The notes under the pieces are model-generated. The model saw only the letters and a list, made by a program, of their open reading frames with translations. It had not been told where the DNA came from and searched no databases. A program made the translations under genes and the position numbers. From Microbacterium foliorum (lineage in GTDB: Bacteria > Actinomycetota > Actinomycetes > Actinomycetales > Microbacteriaceae), in contig NZ_CP031425.1 in NCBI RefSeq assembly GCF_003367705.1, positions 868,001 to 932,000 on the forward strand: a stretch of 64,000 nt of DNA, in the 5' to 3' direction. This document shows positions 58,409-64,000 of the stretch, in pieces; the first letter of the stretch is position 1; the number at the start of each line of letters is the position of its first letter.

Positions 58409-59257
58409 GTGCGCATCCGGCTCGACATCGCCTACGACGGCACCCACTTCCGCGGGTGGGCGAAGCAGCCGACCCTGCGCACCGTGCAGGGCACTCTCGA
58501 GGCGGCGCTCGCGCGCATCGTCGGCTCCGACGTGCAGTTCGTGGTCGCCGGCCGCACGGATGCGGGGGTGCACGCGCAGGGGCAGGTGGCGCACGTCGAT
58601 CTCGACGACGAGCAGTGGGCGCGTATCGAATCGCGACAGGGCCGCACGCCGCAGGATCCGGCGTCCTCCATCGCCCGACGCATGCGCGGCGTCCTCAGCG
58701 CCTACCCCGATGCGACCGTGACACGCAGCTCGATCGCTCCCGCAGGGTTCGACGCGCGCTTCTCCGCCGTATGGCGGCGCTATCGTTACCGGCTCGCCGA
58801 CGACGCGTCCGGCTACGATCCGATCCGCCGCCACGACACGACATCGCACCGGGGAACGCTCGACGTCGCCGCGATGGATGAGGCGGCGTGCACGCTCATC
58901 GGACTCCACGACTTCGCGGCATACTGCAAGCCGCGTGAGGAGGCGACGACCATCCGCACCCTGCTCGACTATCGGTGGAGCAGGGATGCGCAGGGTGTGC
59001 TCGTCGCCGAGGTCAAAGCCGATGCCTTCTGTCACAGCATGGTCAGGGCACTGGTCGGCGCCTGCGCGGCGGTGGGCGAGGGGCGCCTGGGCGTCGACGA
59101 CCTCGCGGTGCTGCGCGATGCACTCACGCGGACCAGTGAGTTCAAGGTGCTGGCCGCGCGGGGCCTGACGCTCACCGAGGTCGGATATCCCGCCGACGAG
59201 CTCCTCGCCACCAGGGCGGAGCAGACCCGCGCTCGCCGCGGCAGGACACGCGCGTGA
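58409..59257 (+). CDS. truA: tRNA pseudouridine(38-40) synthase TruA
   Basis: 282 residues from GTG 58409. Family motifs: 'RLDIAYDGTHFRGWAKQ', the catalytic Asp in GRTDAGVHAQGQVAH (residues about 50-64), 'FDARFSAVWRRYRYRL', and 'KADAFCHSMVRALVGACAAVGEG'. It modifies the anticodon arm of tRNAs. It overlaps the following membrane-protein gene (GTGA). Confidence 0.95.
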   Translation: MRIRLDIAYDGTHFRGWAKQPTLRTVQGTLEAALARIVGSDVQFVVAGRTDAGVHAQGQVAHVDLDDEQWARIESRQGRTPQDPASSIARRMRGVLSAYPDATVTRSSIAPAGFDARFSAVWRRYRYRLADDASGYDPIRRHDTTSHRGTLDVAAMDEAACTLIGLHDFAAYCKPREEATTIRTLLDYRWSRDAQGVLVAEVKADAFCHSMVRALVGACAAVGEGRLGVDDLAVLRDALTRTSEFKVLAARGLTLTEVGYPADELLATRAEQTRARRGRTRA

Positions 59258-60543
59258 GCCGGCCCGCGGTGATCATCGAGGTGTCCTCTCCCGGATGGGC
59301 GTTCTGGCGTGCGGTGCTCGACACGTGCATCGGCCTGGTCGTCGGCACGCTCTACACCTTCGTCGGCATCGTCGTGGTGGGCGTGGTGGGGGAGGAGGCG
59401 CTGTCTTCGCTGTACGTGCAGATCGACCTCGACCCGCTGTTCCGCGCGAGCATGGGCGTCTTCCTGCTCGCGGCCGCGGTGTTGGCGATCGTCGTCCCGA
59501 CGGTGATGGTCATCGAGCGCTTCGCCGCTCTGCGGGCCGTCGAGGCGGCCGGGCGACGCGACCCGGAGGCGGTGCCGCAGCGCGCCCTGCGCCTCGAGCT
59601 TCGCTCATCACCCGCCGCGCTGCTGCGCACCACGGGAACGGCCGTGTTCTGGTCGCTCGTCGGCATCGGCGTCCTCTGCGCGCTCGCCCTGCTCTTCGCC
59701 GAGGACCTTCGCGAGGATGCGGTGATGTGGGTCGTGCTCCTCGTCTTCGTCGTGCTCGCGTCGGGTGCGGCGGGGGTGCGGCGGCTCGGTCGGCGATGGG
59801 TCGAGCGCGATGCCGCGCGCATGGGTGAGCAGTGGGGTCGGTGGAAGAGGCTCGTCCCGCCGGCGGTCACGGCCGACGCCGACCGTCGCGACGCCGCCAT
59901 GCGCGCCGTCGTGCCCGGCTGGCTCGTGGCTCCGAGCGCGCGGGTGCTCGCTCGCATCGCGAACGTCCTGCTGACCGCGACCGTCATCTCCCTCGCGGCG
60001 TTCATGCTCTCGGTCTTCATGCGACAGCAGTGTCGCACCTGCGATCCGGTCTACTGGGACGAGCCCATCGAGAACGGCATCGACGTGCTGAGCCTCACCA
60101 GCGGTGCCGCGATCGCGGTGTGCGCCGCTCTCGGCATCCTCGCCTGGGTCGGCGGTGTCGTTCTGCAGTTCGCGCGCGAGCGGGCGCTGACCCGGTGGGT
60201 CTCGGACGGCGCACCTCGTCGTGTCGACGTGAGTCTCATCGAGCGCGTGCTCTCGGGCAACCGGGCGATGGTCCGCCTGCAGCTGGGGCTGTCGTCCGTC
60301 GGGGCCGCGGGGCTCATGGTCGGCACGGGAGCGATCTGGGCGGAGTGGACGGGCATGGACGCCCGGGCGGTGGTCCTCGTCGCGGCGACTCTGATCGTGC
60401 TCGCTCTCGTCGTCGGCTGGAGCGACGCCCGGCGCAGCCGTCGAGAGCGACAGCTCGCACGAGACACACTGTTCCCCGGTGACGTCGGCCCCATCGGCGA
60501 CGAGACGCCTGCGGCCGCGCGACGGCGTCGACAGCGGCGATGA
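59254..60543 (+). CDS. Polytopic membrane protein of unknown function
   Basis: 429 residues from GTG 59254. About eight hydrophobic segments arranged in pairs; the extracellular loop 'QQCRTCDPVYWDE' has two cysteines. The basic, Arg-rich tail is cytoplasmic. I recognise no family. Translation is coupled to truA. Confidence 0.75.
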   Translation: MSRPAVIIEVSSPGWAFWRAVLDTCIGLVVGTLYTFVGIVVVGVVGEEALSSLYVQIDLDPLFRASMGVFLLAAAVLAIVVPTVMVIERFAALRAVEAAGRRDPEAVPQRALRLELRSSPAALLRTTGTAVFWSLVGIGVLCALALLFAEDLREDAVMWVVLLVFVVLASGAAGVRRLGRRWVERDAARMGEQWGRWKRLVPPAVTADADRRDAAMRAVVPGWLVAPSARVLARIANVLLTATVISLAAFMLSVFMRQQCRTCDPVYWDEPIENGIDVLSLTSGAAIAVCAALGILAWVGGVVLQFARERALTRWVSDGAPRRVDVSLIERVLSGNRAMVRLQLGLSSVGAAGLMVGTGAIWAEWTGMDARAVVLVAATLIVLALVVGWSDARRSRRERQLARDTLFPGDVGPIGDETPAAARRRRQRR

Positions 60544-60562
60544 CGGACTGCGGGGGAGCGCG

Positions 60563-61456
60563 ATGACGGAGCGGATCGATGACCAGGGCGGTCGTTTCGC
60601 CGCCGCCCTGCGCGCGGCGATCTCGGAACGGGGCATCACCCTCGCGCGCCTGCGCAGTCAGCTGATCGACGACGGGAATCCGGTCTCGATGGCGACGCTG
60701 AGCTACTGGCGCTCCGGCGACCGGCAGCCCGAAGGAGCGCAGTCGCTCAGCGTCGTCGACGGCATCGAGGACCGCCTCGGTCTGAATCGCGGACATCTGG
60801 GCGGACTGCTGCGCGCGTCCGCTCGCCTGGGGCCGGTGCCACCGCCCCGGCTGCCGTTCGACGAGGAGCGGGAGCAGCGTGAGACCGAGGAGACTCTGAA
60901 GGAGCTGCACGCCGCACCTCAGGACGCTCTTCGCGACCTGTCCACCCACATCACGGCTTTCGTGGGTGCCTCCGGGTCCCTCGAGAAGATCATCATGCGG
61001 TGCCTCGTGCAGTCGACGAAGGGCACGATCTCGGAGGTGCCGCTGATCGATGTCGCTCCGAGGGAGACCGACGTGATGTCGGTGATCTCGAATGTCGTGG
61101 GCGGACGCGTCGACCGCGAATACCTGCACCCCGGACGCCTGCTCTCCGGGGTGGTGATCGCGCTCGACGAGACGATCGAGACCGGGGCGACGACCCTGTT
61201 CGAGTTCACCGAGACCTTTCCCGCCGGCTACCCGGAGCGGCAGTCGGCCTGGCACGGTACGTCGAGGCAATCGCGCGAGAGCCTGATCTGGGTGCGCTTC
61301 CACCCGGATGCGGTGCCGAGCTGGTGCGAGGAGTACATCGAGACGGATGCCGAGTACGTGTCGTCGATCCGTTCGGTGCGCGGCGGCTCCGTCCATCTCG
61401 TGCGGCACGGATTCGGGCCCGGTGTGCTCGGGATCCGCTGGGGTTACGACGAGTGA
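60563..61456 (+). CDS. Helix-turn-helix transcriptional regulator (XRE-type N-terminus)
   Basis: 297 residues from ATG 60563. The N-terminal 60 residues form a Cro/CI-type domain ('AALRAAISERGITLARLRSQLID ... MATLSYWRSGDRQPEG'). The rest is one larger domain with no recognised family; it ends in 'GFGPGVLGIRWGYDE'. The gene is the only regulator in this stretch, and no target is evident. Confidence 0.75.
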   Translation: MTERIDDQGGRFAAALRAAISERGITLARLRSQLIDDGNPVSMATLSYWRSGDRQPEGAQSLSVVDGIEDRLGLNRGHLGGLLRASARLGPVPPPRLPFDEEREQRETEETLKELHAAPQDALRDLSTHITAFVGASGSLEKIIMRCLVQSTKGTISEVPLIDVAPRETDVMSVISNVVGGRVDREYLHPGRLLSGVVIALDETIETGATTLFEFTETFPAGYPERQSAWHGTSRQSRESLIWVRFHPDAVPSWCEEYIETDAEYVSSIRSVRGGSVHLVRHGFGPGVLGIRWGYDE

Positions 61457-61531
61457 CCGGCAGTTGACATTCCTGCGAAGGATCGGCCATTGCCACCGGA
61501 ATCCAAGACTGACGCACTAGCGTGAAGAGCG

Positions 61532-62200
61532 ATGAAGGTCATCTCCTACAACCTGCAGAAGCACAGGGCCGCGAGCGAACTCGTGGCTCTCGTCACGGAG
61601 CACGATCCCGACATCCTGTGTCTGCAGGAGTGCGACGTCGCCGATCTCCCCGAGTCCATCGGCGACCTCATCCTCGCCGACGCCACTCAGGCGAACAGGC
61701 TGGGGCTGGCGATGTTCTATCGGGCCAGCGAGTTCCACCTGCAGGGCATCCGGACGATCGAGCTGAAGAAGTCGCTGCACGACCGTATCGCCAAGCCTGC
61801 GCACGAGCGCGTGCTGGGTGCGCGGCTGCGCGACATCGACGCGGGCCGGGAGTTCATCGCCGCCTCGTTCCATGCCGCTCCGCTGACAGCGCTCAACTCC
61901 CTGCGTCGTCACCAGATCCGCGCGGCGCTGACCGAGCTCGCCACTCTGGGCGAGGGGCTTCCGCAGCTGATGGTCGGCGACTACAACTACCCGGTGTTCA
62001 AGGAGAACCTCGGCAAGACGGTGCGCGAGCACGGCTATGCGCTCACGATGAGCGACGATCACACGTACACGCGGTATCGCGTCTTCCGTGGCCACTACGA
62101 CTTCGCGACCTCGGTCGGGTTCGAGATCCAGCGTGTGACGACGTTGCCGCAGGGGCTGAGCGATCATCGGCCGATCCTGGTCACCACGCGGTTCGACTGA
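61532..62200 (+). CDS. Endonuclease/exonuclease/phosphatase-family protein
   Basis: 222 residues. EEP fold signs: 'VISYNLQKHRA' at the N-terminus, LCLQECD (Glu metal ligand), GDYNYPVF, and 'GLSDHRPILV' with the catalytic His at the C-terminus. Likely a metal-dependent phosphodiesterase or nuclease of unknown substrate. Confidence 0.85.
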   Translation: MKVISYNLQKHRAASELVALVTEHDPDILCLQECDVADLPESIGDLILADATQANRLGLAMFYRASEFHLQGIRTIELKKSLHDRIAKPAHERVLGARLRDIDAGREFIAASFHAAPLTALNSLRRHQIRAALTELATLGEGLPQLMVGDYNYPVFKENLGKTVREHGYALTMSDDHTYTRYRVFRGHYDFATSVGFEIQRVTTLPQGLSDHRPILVTTRFD

Positions 62201-62242
62201 TCGCTCGAGGCTGCTCGGTTTGGGGGATCGCTCCCGATGACG

Positions 62243-62380
62243 TAGGCTGTCTCTTTGGTACTCGACTGCCGAGTACTAACGAACGTGAGCCCTCCACTGG
62301 CGTGTTCCTCCCTGTAGGGAAGAACCACCCCGGAGTGGGATTCACGAACTTCTCCGTTCGAACAAGAAAGCAGCACTATC
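62243..62380 (+). promoter_or_regulatory. Leader of the rplM-rpsI operon
   Basis: A -10-like TAGGCT (62243-62248) precedes a hairpin, GTACTCG (62258-62264) with CGAGTAC (62270-62276), near the expected transcript start. About 100 nt of leader then runs to the rplM start. Ribosomal protein leaders of this kind often carry an autoregulatory binding site. I cannot fold it here. Confidence 0.4.
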
Positions 62381-62827
62381 GTGACGCGCACTTACACTCC
62401 GAAGGCCGGCGAGGTCCAGCGTGACTGGGTCGTCATCGACGCCACTGACGTCGTTCTCGGCCGCCTGGCCTCGCACGCCGCTACGCTCCTGCGTGGCAAG
62501 CACAAGCCCACCTTCGCCAACCACATCGACTCGGGTGACTTCGTCATCATCGTGAACGCCGACAAGGTCGCGCTCACGGGTCAGAAGCTCCAGAAGAAGC
62601 TGGCCTACCGTCACTCGGGTTACCCGGGCGGCCTGAAGTCGGTCACCTACGCCGAGCTGATGGAGAAGAACCCGGTCCGTGCCGTGGAGAAGGCCATCCG
62701 TGGCATGCTCCCCAAGAACAGCATCGGCCGTCAGCAGCTGTCGAAGCTCAAGGTCTACGTCGGTGGCGAGCACCCGCACGCTGCGCAGCAGCCGAAGACG
62801 TACACCCTCGACCAGGTCGCCCAGTAA
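62381..62827 (+). CDS. rplM: Ribosomal protein uL13
   Basis: 148 residues from GTG 62381. Conserved blocks: '[19 protein letters not shown]', 'LRGKHKPTF', '[15 protein letters not shown]', '[20 protein letters not shown]'. Large-subunit protein needed for early assembly. Cotranscribed with rpsI 27 bp later. Confidence 0.97.
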   Translation: MTRTYTPKAGEVQRDWVVIDATDVVLGRLASHAATLLRGKHKPTFANHIDSGDFVIIVNADKVALTGQKLQKKLAYRHSGYPGGLKSVTYAELMEKNPVRAVEKAIRGMLPKNSIGRQQLSKLKVYVGGEHPHAAQQPKTYTLDQVAQ

Positions 62828-62854
62828 GCGCCGTAAAGACTTAAGGACATACTC

Positions 62855-63340
62855 GTGGCTGACATCCAGGACACCACCGAAACCCCCCAGAACTTCTCGA
62901 CGTCGACTCCCGAGACCGATGCAATCGAGGCGGCTCCCCGCCCCGTGCTCAGCGTCCCGGGTGCCGCTGTCGGCCGTCGCAAGCAGGCCATCGCCCGCGT
63001 GCGTCTCGTCCCCGGCTCGGGAACGATCACGGTCAACGGCCGCACGCTCGAGGACTACTTCCCGAACAAGCTGCACCAGCAGCTGATCAACGATCCGTTC
63101 ACGATCCTCAACCTCGCCGGTGGATACGACGTCATCGCGCGCATCTCCGGTGGTGGCCCCTCGGGTCAGGCCGGCGCGCTGCGCCTCGGCATCGCCCGTT
63201 CGCTGAACGGCATCGACGAGGAGAACAACCGTCCGACCCTGAAGAAGGCCGGCTTCCTCTCGCGCGACGCGCGCGTCAAGGAGCGCAAGAAGGCTGGACT
63301 CAAGAAGGCCCGTAAGGCGCCTCAGTACTCGAAGCGTTAA
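62855..63340 (+). CDS. rpsI: Ribosomal protein uS9
   Basis: 161 residues from GTG 62855, with an N-terminal extension of about 35 residues before the conserved core '[17 protein letters not shown]', common in actinobacteria. Ends in the usual basic tail, '[12 protein letters not shown]', that reaches the P-site tRNA. Ends 14 bp before glmM. Confidence 0.97.
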   Translation: MADIQDTTETPQNFSTSTPETDAIEAAPRPVLSVPGAAVGRRKQAIARVRLVPGSGTITVNGRTLEDYFPNKLHQQLINDPFTILNLAGGYDVIARISGGGPSGQAGALRLGIARSLNGIDEENNRPTLKKAGFLSRDARVKERKKAGLKKARKAPQYSKR

Positions 63341-63354
63341 GGTCCACCGCTCCG

Positions 63355-64000
63355 ATGCCGATCTTTGGCACGGACGGCGTGCGAGGGCTTGCCAATGGCA
63401 TCCTCACCGCCGACCTCGCGCTCACCCTGGCCCAGGCGACTGCCGTCGTCCTGGGCCAGGGCCGTACTGCGGAGGCTCGCAAGGCCGAAGGCAAGCGGCT
63501 CACGGCCGTCGTGGCCCGCGACCCCCGAGTCTCCGGTCACTTCCTGACGGCCGCCGTCGCGGCCGGTCTCGCCTCCTCCGGCGTCGACGTGCTCGAGGCC
63601 GGCGTCATCCCGACGCCCGCACTCGCCTTCCTCGTCGCCGACCGTGATGCGGATTTCGGCGTGATGATCTCCGCCTCGCACAACGAGGCACCCGACAACG
63701 GGATCAAGATCTTCGCGCGCGGCGGAAGAAAGCTCCCCGACCTCGTCGAGCAGCGCATCGAAGCCGCCATGGGCGCCGAGAAGCTGCGCCCGACCGGCGC
63801 GGGAGTCGGTCGCATCGACCGTTTCTCCGACGCTGAGGATCGCTACGTCGTGCACCTGCTCGGCTCGCTGCCGAACCGCCTGAACGGGCTGAAGGTCGTT
63901 CTCGACTGCGCCAACGGTGCGGCATCGGGCGTCTCCCCGGAGACGTTCCGGGATGCCGGCGCCGACGTCACCGTCATCGGCGCGGAACCCGACGGGTGGA
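63355..64000 (+). CDS. glmM: Phosphoglucosamine mutase (3' end outside window)
   Basis: 215 residues visible, start ATG 63355 ([15 protein letters not shown]). The catalytic phosphoserine is in '[19 protein letters not shown]'. It converts glucosamine-6-phosphate to glucosamine-1-phosphate for UDP-GlcNAc and peptidoglycan. The rplM-rpsI-glmM order is typical of actinobacteria. The end lies past base 64000. Confidence 0.96.
   Translation, partial: MPIFGTDGVRGLANGILTADLALTLAQATAVVLGQGRTAEARKAEGKRLTAVVARDPRVSGHFLTAAVAAGLASSGVDVLEAGVIPTPALAFLVADRDADFGVMISASHNEAPDNGIKIFARGGRKLPDLVEQRIEAAMGAEKLRPTGAGVGRIDRFSDAEDRYVVHLLGSLPNRLNGLKVVLDCANGAASGVSPETFRDAGADVTVIGAEPDGW

Overview
The window is high-GC (roughly 65-70%) actinobacterial chromosome. 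The rpoB-rpoC, rplM-rpsI-glmM and dpp-type operons, the tRNA genes, the GTG/TTG starts and the frequent ATGA/GTGA start-stop overlaps suggest a Microbacteriaceae member, probably Microbacterium or a close relative. The genus is an inference; nothing was searched.

Layout. 1-5481: a peptide/nickel-type ABC importer (binding protein cut by the left edge, two permeases, one fused two-domain ATPase), with an imperfect tandem repeat array between the binding-protein gene and the first permease gene. 5602-13281: promoter, rpoB, rpoC and terminator. 13317-15106: a lipoprotein, a PfkB-family sugar kinase and tRNA-Tyr. About 15.2-41 kb is an accessory region behind tRNA-Tyr. 41.2-50.5 kb is ordinary core: FHA protein, heme-binding-like protein, gluconate kinase/permease/regulator, FBP-type zinc protein, enoyl-CoA hydratase, inositol-monophosphatase-like protein, M23 peptidase. 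50.58-52.65 kb: tRNA-Thr and tRNA-Met, the latter carrying a 1.9-kb islet bounded by a 45-bp direct repeat. 52.8-64 kb: Asp23/Gls24 proteins with an ECF sigma factor, a QorB-like/HxlR pair, an APC permease, truA, a membrane protein, an XRE-type regulator, an EEP-family enzyme, rplM, rpsI, and glmM cut by the right edge.

The accessory region is the interesting part. Two related cassettes in the same orientation (16.75-21.1 kb and 36.5-39.4 kb) each carry a divergent lsr2, a TetR-type gamma-butyrolactone receptor, an AfsA-type butenolide synthase and an SDR reductase. The first lsr2 is split by an intact IS3-family element with a 3-bp target duplication. Between the cassettes lie two antimicrobial-peptide loci. 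The first (22.8-30.5 kb) is a compact RiPP operon. It encodes a 41-aa precursor ending GGWTAARCM, a SagB-type nitroreductase, an MBL-fold protein, a heme-oxygenase-like putative diiron protein with a possible peptide-binding N-terminus, a YcaO protein, an MFS exporter and an APH-fold kinase, with a divergent arginase-family gene. It resembles the trifolitoxin system in outline but has different accessory enzymes. The second (32.5-36.3 kb) is a lactococcin-972-like secreted peptide with a lipoprotein and a MacAB-like adaptor/ATPase/permease set.

The working model is that the butyrolactone receptors, and possibly Lsr2, gate expression of these peptide loci. This is inferred from arrangement only.
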